Origin: Sphingomonas sp. 28-66-16
Lineage (GTDB): Bacteria > Pseudomonadota > Alphaproteobacteria > Sphingomonadales > Sphingomonadaceae
Direction: 5' to 3'
Length of the DNA stretch: 64,000 nt
Assembly: GCA_002281485.1 (NCBI GenBank)
Contig: NCGF01000013.1
Location: 27,497 to 91,496 of the forward strand
Below, one piece after another: positions 9,214 through 18,012 of the stretch. The position numbers were made by a program, and so were the translations under genes. The stretch's first letter is position 1. Every line of letters begins with the position of its first letter. A model generated the notes under the pieces. That model was not told the origin of the DNA, ran no database searches, and saw only the letters and a list, made by a program, of their open reading frames with translations.

Positions 9214-9867
9214 TCAGCCGATCGATTCGATCACGGCGGCACGCAGCTCGGCGATGCCGAGCCCGACTTCGCTCGAGGTGGCCAGAATGTCGGGATGCGC
9301 GGCGGGGCGCTTGCGCGCTTCGGCCGCGGTCGACTCGATCACCTTCAGCAGCTCGGTCGGCTTGATCTTGTCGACCTTGGTGAGCACGAGACGATAGCTG
9401 ACCGCCGCCTTGTCGAGCATCGCCATGATGTCGTGATCGACCTCTTTCAGGCCGTGGCGCGAATCGACCAGCACCAGCACGCGCTTGAGCACCTGCCGCC
9501 CGCGCAGGAAATCATTGATCAGGAAGCGCCATTTCTTGACCATGTCCTTGGGCGCCTTGGCGAAGCCATAGCCCGGCATATCGACCAGCCGCAGCGCGAG
9601 CGGATCGCCGACGTCGAAGAAATTGAGTTCCTGCGTGCGCCCCGGGGTGTTCGAGGTCCGCGCGAGCCCGTTGCGCCCGGTGAGGGCGTTGAGCAGCGAC
9701 GACTTGCCGACATTCGACCGCCCGGCAAAGGCGATTTCGGGCACCTCCGGATCGGGCAGGAATTCCAGTGTCGGCGCCGATTTCAAAAAGGCGATCGGCC
9801 CGGCGAAGGTGATCCGCGCCGCTTCGAGCATCTCGGCATCGAACGGGCCGTCATCGGTTTCAGTCAT
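9214..9867 (-). CDS. engB: Ribosome biogenesis GTPase EngB (YihA/YsxC)
   Basis: This small GTPase of 217 residues is needed for large ribosomal subunit assembly. The G motifs are in order: [12 protein letters not shown] (G1), a threonine G2 in the NTPGRTQ segment, DMPGYG (G3), TKVDK (G4) and TSSEVGLG (G5 region). Length and motif spacing match EngB. It starts six bases after the yidC stop and closes the rpmH-rnpA-yidD-yidC-engB operon, a ribosome and membrane-insertion set common in alphaproteobacteria. Confidence 0.96.
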   Translation of the reverse strand: MTETDDGPFDAEMLEAARITFAGPIAFLKSAPTLEFLPDPEVPEIAFAGRSNVGKSSLLNALTGRNGLARTSNTPGRTQELNFFDVGDPLALRLVDMPGYGFAKAPKDMVKKWRFLINDFLRGRQVLKRVLVLVDSRHGLKEVDHDIMAMLDKAAVSYRLVLTKVDKIKPTELLKVIESTAAEARKRPAAHPDILATSSEVGLGIAELRAAVIESIG

Positions 9868-9873
9868 GCCGGG

Positions 9874-11664
9874 TCACTTCTTGGGCGCCGGCTTGGCCTT
9901 TTTGGGGGCCGGCACCAGCATCTCGGGATGGCGCGCATAGAGCAGCCGCTGTTGCAGGATCGTCAGCGTGTTCGAGGTGATCCAGTAGATCTGCAGCCCG
10001 ACCGCGAACGGCGCCATCACGAACATCAGCATCCAGGGCATGATCGCGAACACCTGCTTCTGGGCTTCGTCCATCGGCGCCGGATTGAGCTTGAACTGGA
10101 AATACATCGAGATGCCGAGCAGGATCGGGATGATGCCGATCGCGATGAACACCGGCGGCGTGAACGGCAGCAGGCCGAACAGGTTGACCGGCGTCAGCGG
10201 ATCGGGCGCGGAGAGATCGCGAATCCACAGCACGAACGGCTGGTGGCGCATTTCGGTCGCGAGCAGCAGCACCTTGTAGAGCGCGTACATGATTGGGATC
10301 TGCAGCAAGGTGGGCGCACAGCCGGCGAGCGGGTTGGCGCCCTCGGCCTTGTACAGCGCCATGATCTCCTGCTGCTGGCGCGCCTTGTCGTCCTTGTAGC
10401 GTTCCTGCAGCGCCTTCATCTTGGGCTGGATCGCCTTCATCTTCGCCATCGAGGCGAACTGGCGCTGCGCGATCGGGAACAGGAGCCCCCGGATCGTGAT
10501 CGTCAGCAGAATGATCGCGACGCCGAAATTGCCGATCATCCGGAACAGCCAGTCGAGATAATAAAAGATCGGCTTCTCGACGATCCGGAACCAGCCCCAG
10601 TCGATCGCCTTGTCGAAATTGGCGATGTGACCATCGTCCTGATACTGATCGAGCAGCCGCACTTCCTTGCCGCCGGCGAAGAAGCGGCTGGTCTGGGTCG
10701 CCGATTTGCCCGGGGCGATCGTCACCGGCGGCGTCGAGAAATCGGCCTGGAACACATCTCCCGCCGCGCCGCGAAAGCCGGCGTGCACCCGCGCCTGCTG
10801 ATCGGGGATCAGCGCGGTCAGCCAATACATGTCGCCGAAGCCGAGCCAGCCGCCCTTGGCGTCGAAATAATTGGCGCCGGGCTTGGCGGTCGTGCCGAAA
10901 ATCTTGCCGAAGAAGCTGGGCTCCTGCCCCCGCAGATTGGGATAGCCGATGTCGTAGTTGGCGCCGGGGCCGAACACGCCGATCGGGCCAACATGGTTGG
11001 TCCAGGTATCGATCTCCTTCGGCGCACCGGTCCGCGAGATCAGCCCATAGGGGCGCACCGTGACGGGCGCTGCCGAACCGTTGCCGACCCATTGTTGAAT
11101 CGAAAACATATAATCGGGATCGACCGCGATCCGGATGCGGAACTGCACGCCCTGCGGGCTGTTCCAGCTGAGCGTGACCGGCCGTTCGGGGGTGAGGGCG
11201 GGGCCGTCCGCTGTCCAGATGCTATCCTTGTCGGGCGCGGTGACGCCGTCACCGGCCCAGCCGAACCCGGCGAAATAGCTGTGCGCTGCGCCCGAGGGCG
11301 AGAGCAGCCGAACGGGGGGCGAATCCTTCTTGATCGTCTCGCGGTGGCGCAGCAGCACGAGATCGTCGATCCGGGCACCCTTGAGGTTGATCGAACCACG
11401 CAGCGCCGGCGTCGTGATTGCCACGCGCGGCGTTTCGGCGATCACCGCCTGACGATCGCGCAACGTCTTGGCGGCGGCTGCGGCCGGTTCGAGCGCGGCG
11501 CTGGTGGTCGGGTTTGTCGCGGGGGCAGCGGCGTTGCTGGCGGCCACGCGTGCGGGCTTGGGCGGTGGCGCGGGCATGAACTTGCCCGCGATCAGCGGCC
11601 AGCCGAGCAGGATCAGCGCCGCGATGACCGCGAACAACACGATATTGCGATTGTCTTCACTCAC
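9874..11664 (-). CDS. yidC: Membrane protein insertase YidC
   Basis: YidC (596 residues) inserts and folds inner-membrane proteins with or without SecYEG. It shows the Gram-negative layout: an N-terminal membrane anchor (residues 8-28, opening [14 protein letters not shown]), a large periplasmic beta domain (about 60-360), then the conserved five-segment core starting near the [20 protein letters not shown] region, followed by a basic cytoplasmic loop [18 protein letters not shown]. The tail ends in [10 protein letters not shown]. The ATG overlaps the yidD stop by four bases, so translation is probably coupled. Confidence 0.97.
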   Translation of the reverse strand: MSEDNRNIVLFAVIAALILLGWPLIAGKFMPAPPPKPARVAASNAAAPATNPTTSAALEPAAAAAKTLRDRQAVIAETPRVAITTPALRGSINLKGARIDDLVLLRHRETIKKDSPPVRLLSPSGAAHSYFAGFGWAGDGVTAPDKDSIWTADGPALTPERPVTLSWNSPQGVQFRIRIAVDPDYMFSIQQWVGNGSAAPVTVRPYGLISRTGAPKEIDTWTNHVGPIGVFGPGANYDIGYPNLRGQEPSFFGKIFGTTAKPGANYFDAKGGWLGFGDMYWLTALIPDQQARVHAGFRGAAGDVFQADFSTPPVTIAPGKSATQTSRFFAGGKEVRLLDQYQDDGHIANFDKAIDWGWFRIVEKPIFYYLDWLFRMIGNFGVAIILLTITIRGLLFPIAQRQFASMAKMKAIQPKMKALQERYKDDKARQQQEIMALYKAEGANPLAGCAPTLLQIPIMYALYKVLLLATEMRHQPFVLWIRDLSAPDPLTPVNLFGLLPFTPPVFIAIGIIPILLGISMYFQFKLNPAPMDEAQKQVFAIMPWMLMFVMAPFAVGLQIYWITSNTLTILQQRLLYARHPEMLVPAPKKAKPAPKK

Positions 11665-11909
11665 CTGGCCGACCCCGATTCGTGGCTCTGTTCGTTACCG
11701 GGGACAGGATCATAGCCATGTCCGCCCCAGGGATGGCAGCGCGCGATGCGTTTCGCGGCAAGCCATCCACCTTTCAGCGCGCCATAGCGGCCAAGCGCCT
11801 CGATTGCATAGGCCGAACAGGTCGGCTGATAGCGACAGCTCGGCGGCAGGATAAGCGACGGCCCCAATTGCCAGCCACGCGCGACGAGAATGAGCAGTCG
11901 CGCGATCAT
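11661..11909 (-). CDS. yidD: Membrane protein insertion efficiency factor YidD
   Basis: This is an 82-residue protein of the YidD family (PF01809), which helps YidC-dependent insertion. The signature [16 protein letters not shown] and the following [13 protein letters not shown] are complete, with the conserved cysteines, and the N-terminal helix [13 protein letters not shown] is amphipathic. Start overlaps the rnpA stop by four bases (ATGA), and the stop overlaps yidC the same way, which is the standard operon arrangement. Confidence 0.96.
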   Translation of the reverse strand: MIARLLILVARGWQLGPSLILPPSCRYQPTCSAYAIEALGRYGALKGGWLAAKRIARCHPWGGHGYDPVPGNEQSHESGSAR

Positions 11910-12226
11910 CGCGCGAGCTTCGCCAACGCCTTGGCGAGTTCAGCGCGGAGCAGCGCGAAATCGCGTTCGATGCCGCCCGCGCGACCGATCAGGACATGAT
12001 CGCTGCCCGCGAGCCCCGCCTGCGGCAGCAGTTCGCGCGCGAGCGCGCGCAGCCGGCGCTTCATCCGGTTGCGCACGACGGCATTGCCGATCTTCTTGGT
12101 CACCGTATAGCCGATCCGCATCGTCGGATCGCCATCGCGCCGGTCGCGCGCCAGCAGGACGAAGCCGGGCATGGCGCTGCGTCTCCCCGCGTTCGCCGCG
12201 AGAAAATCGCGGCGCTCGGTAAGAAT
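11906..12226 (-). CDS. rnpA: Ribonuclease P protein component
   Basis: RnpA is the protein subunit that helps the RNase P RNA cut the 5' leader from precursor tRNAs. The conserved body is clear: [34 protein letters not shown] (the RNR motif) and RALARELLP. The start is a problem. The conserved domain begins three bases after the rpmH stop, and no ATG, GTG or TTG lies between there and the ATG at 12370, which would add 48 residues and swallow rpmH in another frame. The coordinates given use the ATT codon at 12226 as a rare start. The other in-frame methionine (MPGFVLL) is too far inside to be right. Confidence 0.85.
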   Translation of the reverse strand: MLTERRDFLAANAGRRSAMPGFVLLARDRRDGDPTMRIGYTVTKKIGNAVVRNRMKRRLRALARELLPQAGLAGSDHVLIGRAGGIERDFALLRAELAKALAKLAR

Positions 12227-12228
12227 CT

Positions 12229-12363
12229 TTATGCCGACAGCTTCTTGCGACCGCGCGCGCGACGGGCACGAAGGACGTTGCGACCGCCCACCGTCGCCAT
12301 CCGCGCGCGGAAGCCGTGGCGGCGTGCACGCACCAGATTGCTCGGCTGAAAGGTCCGCTTCAT
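12229..12363 (-). CDS. rpmH: 50S ribosomal protein L34
   Basis: The 44-residue product [18 protein letters not shown]... ending GRKKLSA is a textbook L34, a small basic protein of the large subunit. The ribosome site AGGGA stands seven bases before the ATG. It is the first gene of the rpmH-rnpA-yidD-yidC-engB operon. It was missed by frame length only, being too short for ordinary cut-offs. Its whole length is overlapped by an open -strand frame continuous with rnpA. Confidence 0.97.
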   Translation of the reverse strand: MKRTFQPSNLVRARRHGFRARMATVGGRNVLRARRARGRKKLSA

Positions 12364-12390
12364 CGCTCATTCCCTAGATCATCGAAATGT

Positions 12391-12415
12391 AAAAAGGCCG
12401 CCAAAAGCGGCGGCC
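12391..12415 (-). terminator. Hairpin plus U-tract in the rpmH leader
   Basis: On the minus strand the sequence reads GGCCGCC, a six-base loop, GGCGGCC and then TTTTT, a classic intrinsic terminator. It lies only about 27 bases before the rpmH ATG and downstream of the likely rpmH promoter (12428-12456). It can therefore end transcripts from the PGPGW gene and could also act as an attenuator for the rpmH operon. Confidence 0.85.
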
Positions 12416-12427
12416 GAACAGCCAGAG

Positions 12428-12456
12428 CCTTTAGGCAAGGGGTGAGGCCGAGTCAA
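12428..12456 (-). promoter_or_regulatory. Likely promoter of the rpmH operon
   Basis: The minus strand has TTGACT (12456-12451), a 17-base spacer and TAAAGG (12433-12428), which fits a sigma-70 type promoter. It would start transcription about 12421, upstream of the hairpin at 12391-12415. The -10 is a weak match, so this is a motif-level call. Confidence 0.5.
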
Positions 12457-12469
12457 TATTTTCGCGCCG

Positions 12470-12895
12470 TCAATCGGTGCGGCCGCGGATCGAGTCGCGG
12501 ATCGTCAGCCAGAGCAGCCTGATACGAGACTGCTTACCCTCGGCATCGCGCGGTACGCGGTCGCGCTCGCGGCGCCTGAGCGCGCTCGCCCGACGCAGGC
12601 CGAGATCGGCATAATGGCCGACGCGCGGCCAGCGTCGCTTGATCTCGACGAAGCGCCGTTTGGCCGACTGCGAGTTCTGGAGAATCAGCGCCAGACCCGC
12701 TGCAAACACGAAAATCCCGCCCGGCCCGGGGAGGACGCCGACGATCGGCGAGAGCAGGACGACGAGCACCCCGAGAAAGAGCAAGGCGGTGCGCGTGGCG
12801 GGACTGCGCACGCGAATGGGATGATTGGCCGTCACGACCGGGGATATGGGATCGGTGTATTGTTTTGGCAAGACAGTCTCCGCGTGGTTTCGCAT
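12470..12895 (-). CDS. PGPGW-type transmembrane protein
   Basis: The 141-residue protein has one long hydrophobic hairpin region: ATRTALLFLGVLVVLLSPIVG, then VLPGPGGIFVFAAGLALIL. The turn LPGPGG between two membrane helices matches the small transmembrane family named for PGPGW (PF09656), here with G instead of the W. A basic cytoplasmic tail follows (SAKRRFVEIKRRWP). Function is unknown for the family. It diverges from comM; the terminator at 12391-12415 lies after its stop. Confidence 0.75.
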   Translation of the reverse strand: MRNHAETVLPKQYTDPISPVVTANHPIRVRSPATRTALLFLGVLVVLLSPIVGVLPGPGGIFVFAAGLALILQNSQSAKRRFVEIKRRWPRVGHYADLGLRRASALRRRERDRVPRDAEGKQSRIRLLWLTIRDSIRGRTD

Positions 12896-12941
12896 TGTCG
12901 GAAACCCGCTATGAACGGTTCATTAGCCGAGGACAGGGCTT

Positions 12942-14450
12942 ATGGTGGCGATTGTTTCGACGGTGGCTTATCTGGGGCTGGAAGCAAGGGCCGTCGAGGT
13001 CCAGGTGCAGGTCGCGCCCGGTGTGCCGGCTTTCAACGTCGTGGGTCTTGCCGACAAGGCGGTCGCCGAAAGCCGCGAACGCGTGCGCGCCGCGATCGCG
13101 GCGCTCGGGCTGGCGCTGCCGCCAAAGCGGATCACCGTCAATCTCTCGCCCGCCGATCTGCCCAAGGAGGGATCGCATTATGATCTGCCGATCGCGCTTG
13201 CGCTGCTCGGGGCGATGGGGGTGCTCGATGCCGAGACGCTGAGCGATTATGTCGTCGTCGGCGAATTGGGGCTCGATGCGCGGATCGCGACCTCGCCGGG
13301 CGTGTTGCTCGCCGCCCTCCACGCGTCGGAGCATCGCAAGGGGCTGGTCTGCCCGGCTGCGCAAGGCTCGGAAGCCGCCTGGGCGGGCACGATCGAGGTG
13401 ATCGCCGCGCCCGATCTGCTCGCGCTGCTCAACCACTTCAAGGGCCATGGCTTGTTGTCAGCGCCGGTGCCGGGCGAGGCCGATGCCGCCACGCCGGGCC
13501 CCGATCTGCGCCAGGTGAAGGGGCAGGAAACCGCCAAGCGCGCGCTCGAGATTGCAGCGGCGGGCGGGCACAATCTGCTGATGGTGGGACCACCGGGGGC
13601 GGGCAAGTCGCTGATGGCGGCGTGCCTTCCCGGAATTTTGCCGCCGCTCGATTCGAGCGAGGCCTTGGAAGTGTCGATGGTCGCAAGCGTCGCGGGCACG
13701 CTGAACGGTGGTCGCCTCACGCGGACCCGGCCCTATCGCAGCCCGCATCATTCGGCGTCGATGGCGGCGCTGGTCGGCGGCGGGCTCAAGGTCAAGCCCG
13801 GCGAGGTGAGCCTTGCGCATCTCGGCGTGCTGTTCCTCGACGAACTGCCCGAATTCCAGCGCGCGGTGCTCGATTCGCTGCGTCAGCCGCTCGAAACGGG
13901 GTCGGTGACGGTCGCGCGTGCCAACGCCCACGTCACCTTCCCGGCACGGGTGCAGTTGATCGCGGCGATGAATCCGTGTCGCTGCGGCCATCTCGGCGAT
14001 GCCGCCCTTGCCTGTTCGCGCGCGCCGCGTTGTGCGGCCGATTATCAGGCGAAGGTCTCCGGCCCGCTGCTCGACCGGATCGATTTGCATGTCGAGGTCG
14101 CGGCCGTCAGCGCCGCCGATCTCGTGCTGCCGCCCCCCGCCGAGGGATCGGCCGACGTGGCGGCGAGGGTCGCCGCGGCGCGCGCGATCCAGACCGCGCG
14201 CTATGCCGATCAGCCTGCGCGCACCAACGCCGAGGCTGACGGCCCGGTGCTGGAGGCGGTCGCCACGCCCGACGAACCGGGGCGCAAATTGCTCGCCCAG
14301 GCGGCGGAGGCAATGCGGCTGTCGGCGCGCGGCTATACCCGAATCCTGCGCGTGGCGCGGACGATCGCGGATCTCGGCGGCCAGGAGGGGGTGGGGCGTC
14401 TCCATATCGCCGAGGCGCTCAGCTATCGACGGCAAGCGCCGCGCAATTGA
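12942..14450 (+). CDS. comM: YifB/ComM family Mg-chelatase-like AAA+ ATPase
   Basis: This 502-residue protein has the three-part ComM layout: an N-terminal Lon-protease-like/ChlI domain (1-130, VGLADKAVAESRERVRAA), an AAA+ module with Walker A GPPGAGKS at about 212, Walker B VLFLDELPEF, the signature PYRSPHHSASMAALVGGG, a zinc-type NPCRCGHLGD segment, and a C-terminal Mg-chelatase domain ending SARGYTRILRVARTIADL. ComM is a branch-migration helicase helping integration of incoming DNA in transformation. An AGGACAGGG ribosome site precedes the ATG. The gene is followed by tRNA-Leu. Confidence 0.92.
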   Translation: MVAIVSTVAYLGLEARAVEVQVQVAPGVPAFNVVGLADKAVAESRERVRAAIAALGLALPPKRITVNLSPADLPKEGSHYDLPIALALLGAMGVLDAETLSDYVVVGELGLDARIATSPGVLLAALHASEHRKGLVCPAAQGSEAAWAGTIEVIAAPDLLALLNHFKGHGLLSAPVPGEADAATPGPDLRQVKGQETAKRALEIAAAGGHNLLMVGPPGAGKSLMAACLPGILPPLDSSEALEVSMVASVAGTLNGGRLTRTRPYRSPHHSASMAALVGGGLKVKPGEVSLAHLGVLFLDELPEFQRAVLDSLRQPLETGSVTVARANAHVTFPARVQLIAAMNPCRCGHLGDAALACSRAPRCAADYQAKVSGPLLDRIDLHVEVAAVSAADLVLPPPAEGSADVAARVAAARAIQTARYADQPARTNAEADGPVLEAVATPDEPGRKLLAQAAEAMRLSARGYTRILRVARTIADLGGQEGVGRLHIAEALSYRRQAPRN

Positions 14451-14529
14451 GCCGCGTTCGAAAACGGGTCCCCCAATCGCCATTTCGGTGCTGGATTTGC
14501 GCCGGATGAGCCGCTAGCAGGGCAACCGT

Positions 14530-14614
14530 GCGGGCGTGGTGGAACTGGTAGACGCGCCGGACTCAAAATCCGGTTCCGCAAGGAGTGTCGGTTCGAGCCC
14601 GACCGCCCGCACCA
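14530..14614 (+). tRNA. tRNA-Leu (CAA)
   Basis: The 85-base gene folds as a leucine tRNA: acceptor GCGGGCG pairs with CGCCCGC (14604-14610), the anticodon stem CCGGA/TCCGG encloses loop CTCAAAA with anticodon CAA, a long variable arm follows (class II), and the T loop GGTTCGAGCC is normal. The CCA end is encoded. It reads the codon UUG. Confidence 0.97.
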
Positions 14615-14638
14615 ATCTTCTCCGCGCGCCCGGCCGGC

Positions 14639-14890
14639 TCACGCCGAACGCACGCCCTGGCCGAACCACTGATCGACGAGTTGTTCGGCTTCTTCGATTT
14701 GAAGCGACCGCCCGGCGCAGTGGATCGACATACAGCGCCGGTGCACCGACGGCGTTCCGGCAAGCGAGCGCGCCAATATCACCAAAGGTCCCCGCGCAAT
14801 TTCGGTAAGGTGATCTTCGTCCATCCGTGACGATTTCGATCCAGCCACTATACCGTGATAAAGAACGGCTTCGGATTTCATATCGATCAT
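14639..14890 (-). CDS. Small hypothetical protein (83 residues)
   Basis: I do not recognise this family. The product has 83 residues, mildly acidic, with a segment RRCMSIHCAGRSLQIEEAEQL that carries two cysteines and a predicted helix, and no membrane segment or signal peptide. A real gene is supported by AAGGA seven bases before the ATG and by an AT-rich upstream region unlike its surroundings. A perfect 9-base inverted repeat (14897-14905 with 14922-14930) places that ribosome site in a hairpin. It lies between tRNA-Leu and the histidine kinase gene. Confidence 0.65.
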   Translation of the reverse strand: MIDMKSEAVLYHGIVAGSKSSRMDEDHLTEIARGPLVILARSLAGTPSVHRRCMSIHCAGRSLQIEEAEQLVDQWFGQGVRSA

Positions 14891-14896
14891 GACGAA

Positions 14897-14930
14897 TTCC
14901 TTCGTATCTTACCGACAATAAACGAAGGAA
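14897..14930 (-). promoter_or_regulatory. Hairpin covering the ribosome site of the 83-residue gene
   Basis: On the minus strand TTCCTTCGT, a 16-base loop and ACGAAGGAA form a perfect 9-base-pair stem ending six bases before the ATG at 14890. The 3' arm contains the AAGGA ribosome site, so the stem would block initiation when formed. It could be a thermosensor-like or otherwise translational control element. Confidence 0.6.
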
Positions 14931-15047
14931 GGGCAAATCTGTTCCAGGCGATAAAATATTACACCGCCAAGCAATGGTAAATATAACCTTAATCGCCGGT
15001 TTAATACTTGATCGGAATTAAGTTGTTAGCGTATCTTTTGGTAGCGC

Positions 15048-16418
15048 TCAGGCCAGCCTTGGCAAGATGATCGTCGCATCGAGCCCGCCGCCGTCGCTGC
15101 CGTTCGCCGGACGATTGACCAGGGTGACGTCGCCGCCCGCCTCGCGCACGATCGCGCGCGCCAGCGCCAGCCCCAGCCCGGCGCCGCCGGTCTCGCGATT
15201 GCGCGAGCTTTCGAGCCGGGTGAAGGCATCGAATACCGTCTCGATCTTGTCGAGCGGAATGCCCGGCCCCTGATCGGCCACGACGATCGCGACCTGATTC
15301 TTGCCGGGCACCAGCCGCACCTCGGCAGCGCGGCCGTATTTGACGGCATTTTCGATGAGATTGCGGATCGCCCGGCGCATCAGCGACGGGCGCAGCGCAA
15401 GCTTGAGCCGATCAGCCTCGACAAAGGTCACCGGGCTGCCGATCGCGACGAAATCCTCGACCACCGCATCGACCAGCGCCGCGAGATCGACATCGGTGAC
15501 GCCCTCGCTCGGGCGGCCCAGACGGGCGAGCGAGAGGATGTCGTCGAGCGTCCGGTTCATCTCGTCGATCGTATCGGCCATCCGCGCGCGATCGTCATCG
15601 TCGTCGACCGATTCGATCCGCACGCGGAGCGCGGCGAGCGGCGTGCGCAGATCGTGCCCGATCGCACCCAGCATCCGGTCCTTTTCCTCGAGCATCGCGG
15701 TCACGCGCAGCCGCAGGGCGTTGAATGCAGCGATGACGGCACGGACATCTGCCGGCCCCGCTTCGGGCAGCGCGGGCGCGGCGGCGCCGGGCGTGAACTG
15801 GCGCGCGGCATTGGCGAGCGACTGGAGCGGGCGCGAAATATAGCGTGCCGCCCAAAGCAGCGGGAGCAGGACGATCACGTAGAGGATCAGCGTCTGGCCG
15901 ACGAGTTGCCAGATCAGAAAGAAATCGTTGCGCGACCATGGGGCACTCAACAGGATCCAGCCGCCCCCGCGCCGCTCGACCGCGATCAACAATTCGGCGC
16001 CGATCCGGGCATAGCGTTGCGCCTGGCGCGGCGAAAAACGCTTCAGGTGCGGATCGTCAGGGCCGATCGAGCGAATCTCGGTATTGATCGCACCGTGCAG
16101 AACGCCTGCCTCGGCGAGCGCGGTTCGCAAGCCTTGTTCGATGTCGGGTCGCTGGTGCTGGCGCGCGTCGAGGGGGTTGGTGGCAGCGAGCTTCACCCTC
16201 CCTTGCAGCCGGCGATCGGGGAGTCGCCCCGCGACGCCGGCCTCCTCGACATCGATGATCCGCGCGACGGTCGGGCCGACGATCTGCTGGAGCCGGAACT
16301 GGCGGCGCCCTTCGAGCAGCAATCCGAAATTGACCGCCTGCGCGGCGAACAGCGCCACCGCGATGAGCAGGGCGAGCTGGCCCGACAGGCTGCGCGGCAT
16401 CAGCGACCGCGCGATCAA
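15048..16418 (-). CDS. Sensor histidine kinase (EnvZ/OmpB-like)
   Basis: The 456-residue kinase has an N-terminal membrane segment (14-34), a periplasmic domain (about 35-165), a second membrane segment (168-190), a HAMP domain, a HisKA domain with the phosphorylated His255 in GAIGHDLRTPLAAL, and a HATPase domain with the N box NLIENAVKYG, DQGPGIP (G1) and GAGLGLALA (G2). All catalytic boxes are present. The periplasmic part shows no named fold, so the signal is unknown. The ATG overlaps the response regulator stop by four bases; the pair is an operon with the regulator first. Confidence 0.93.
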   Translation of the reverse strand: MIARSLMPRSLSGQLALLIAVALFAAQAVNFGLLLEGRRQFRLQQIVGPTVARIIDVEEAGVAGRLPDRRLQGRVKLAATNPLDARQHQRPDIEQGLRTALAEAGVLHGAINTEIRSIGPDDPHLKRFSPRQAQRYARIGAELLIAVERRGGGWILLSAPWSRNDFFLIWQLVGQTLILYVIVLLPLLWAARYISRPLQSLANAARQFTPGAAAPALPEAGPADVRAVIAAFNALRLRVTAMLEEKDRMLGAIGHDLRTPLAALRVRIESVDDDDDRARMADTIDEMNRTLDDILSLARLGRPSEGVTDVDLAALVDAVVEDFVAIGSPVTFVEADRLKLALRPSLMRRAIRNLIENAVKYGRAAEVRLVPGKNQVAIVVADQGPGIPLDKIETVFDAFTRLESSRNRETGGAGLGLALARAIVREAGGDVTLVNRPANGSDGGGLDATIILPRLA

Positions 16419-17134
16419 AGCCGGGTGACCTCGGCAGCAAGCGTATAGCCGCCGCCCCAGACGGTCTTGACCAATTCGGGGTTCTTCGGATCCGCCTCGA
16501 TCTTGCGACGCAGGCGGCTCACCTGATTGTCGATCGCGCGATCGAACGCGGCGGCTTCGCGGCCCTGCGTCAGATCGAGCAGCTGGTCGCGGGTCAACAC
16601 CTGACGCGGGCGCTGCACCAGCGCGAGCAGCAGATTATATTCGCCGGTCGACAACGCGACCGACACGCCATCGCGATCGACCAGCGCGCGTTCACCGGTC
16701 TTGAGCACCCAATCGGCAAAGCCATAGGCGCCGGCTTCGGGCGGCCGCTGACGCGCGCCGCCGGCCGCCGAGCGGCGAAGCACGACCTTGGCGCGGGTGG
16801 CGAGCTCGCGCGGGGAGAAGGGCTTCACGACATAATCGTCGGCACCCATTTCGAGGCCGACGATGCGCTCGGTCTCCTCGCTGCGCGCGGTGAGCAAGAT
16901 CACCGGCAAATCGCTCGTCTCGCGAATGTGGCGGCACAGGCTGAGCCCGTCCTCGCCGGGCATCATGATGTCGAGGATGACGAGATCGATCGCATAGGCG
17001 GCGAGCCGCGTGCGCGCCGAAGCGGCATCGGCTGCCTGCGTTACCCGAAACCCCTGCTTGTGCAGAAATTGCGCGAGCGGCTCTCTGATCGAGCGTTCGT
17101 CATCGACGAGCAGGAGATGGGGCTGATCTGCCAT
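16415..17134 (-). CDS. OmpR/PhoB family response regulator
   Basis: The 239-residue regulator has a receiver domain (LLLVDDERS, phosphorylated Asp55 in ILDIMMPG, conserved LLTAR and KPF) and a C-terminal winged-helix DNA-binding domain (about 135-239, ALSTGEYNLLLALVQRPRQVLTRDQLL). It is the partner of the adjacent kinase; closest in style to OmpR. ATG 17134 was chosen because GGAGAG stands about five bases before it. The next gene upstream, an exported EF-hand protein, is also on the minus strand and might be part of its regulon, which is a guess. Confidence 0.94.
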   Translation of the reverse strand: MADQPHLLLVDDERSIREPLAQFLHKQGFRVTQAADAASARTRLAAYAIDLVILDIMMPGEDGLSLCRHIRETSDLPVILLTARSEETERIVGLEMGADDYVVKPFSPRELATRAKVVLRRSAAGGARQRPPEAGAYGFADWVLKTGERALVDRDGVSVALSTGEYNLLLALVQRPRQVLTRDQLLDLTQGREAAAFDRAIDNQVSRLRRKIEADPKNPELVKTVWGGGYTLAAEVTRL

Positions 17135-17249
17135 CAGCTCTCCGTCTAGCATGGAAGTCGCCTCCGGGAAGCGAGTGATGGGCATGAACCGCAAGAATTG
17201 CCGGGCGGGCTGGGGGAGGGGGGAGATGCCCGCCCGGCGACCGGGAAGC

Positions 17250-17888
17250 TTACTTCCCGGTATTCGGTTGCGGCGCCGGAGACTGCGCCTCGAGCTGCGC
17301 TTCGCTGGCGCGTGGCCGCCCCGCGCCCTCACGCCACGCCTTGACGCGTTCGCGCATCTGCGTGCGGGCGGCATCCATCTCGGCCTTGTCGACAAAGCCG
17401 TCATGATTGGTGTCGATCCGGTCGAAATGCCCCGTCGCGCGCGCCATCATCGGCTCGGTGAATTCGGCGCGGCTGATCTTGCCGTCCTTGTTCGCGTCGA
17501 GACGCGCCAGCATGGCTTCGGGGCCGCCGCCGGGACCGCGGCCTGCCATGCCGGGACCATCCGGACCACCGGGGCCGCGGCGGTGCATGCCCGGACCCTT
17601 GGGCCCGTCTTCGCCCGCGCGCGCCATCCAGCGGTCCCGCTTGGCCTGGCGCCATGTCATGCGCTCCTCGGCGGTGATCTTGCCGTCGTGATTGGCGTCC
17701 ATCTTGTCGAAGCGCTGCGTCGCTGCGGCGAGGAACTCGTCGCGGGTAATCGTGCCGTCGTGATTGGCATCGGCCTGCGCCATCGCGCCGCCGCGATGAT
17801 GGCCACCGCCGTCCTGCATCTGCGTGGCAAGCGCGACGCCGCCAATCGTCGTCGTGGCGAGCGCGGCTGCAATGATAAGCTTTTTCAT
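17250..17888 (-). CDS. Exported EF-hand calcium-binding protein
   Basis: The 212-residue protein starts with a signal peptide (MKKLIIAAALATTTIGGVALA, cut after about residue 21). Four EF-hand loops follow: DANHDGTITRDEF, DANHDGKITAEER, DANKDGKISRAEF and DTNHDGFVDKAEM, each with acidic residues at the calcium positions. A glycine/proline-rich linker (PKGPGMHRRGPGGPDGPG) separates loops 2 and 3. It should bind calcium in the periplasm. ATG 17888 was chosen over 17906 because AGGA lies just upstream of it and it starts the signal peptide. The function in the cell is not known. Confidence 0.87.
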   Translation of the reverse strand: MKKLIIAAALATTTIGGVALATQMQDGGGHHRGGAMAQADANHDGTITRDEFLAAATQRFDKMDANHDGKITAEERMTWRQAKRDRWMARAGEDGPKGPGMHRRGPGGPDGPGMAGRGPGGGPEAMLARLDANKDGKISRAEFTEPMMARATGHFDRIDTNHDGFVDKAEMDAARTQMRERVKAWREGAGRPRASEAQLEAQSPAPQPNTGK

Positions 17889-18012
17889 GGCATTGATCCT
17901 GATCATCGGATGGAGCTGATCTCCACCGTCCCGATCAATCTGGTCTCCATGTGTCGCGGTGTTTTGTCAGGCAACCGATAAAGTGTCGCAAATTGTCGCG
18001 GCATCGGTCGTC

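Noticed and set aside
9295-11715. 806-codon open frame on the + strand
   Set aside because: It is antisense to engB and yidC, has a repeating His/Gln/Arg/Asp composition and no recognisable motif.
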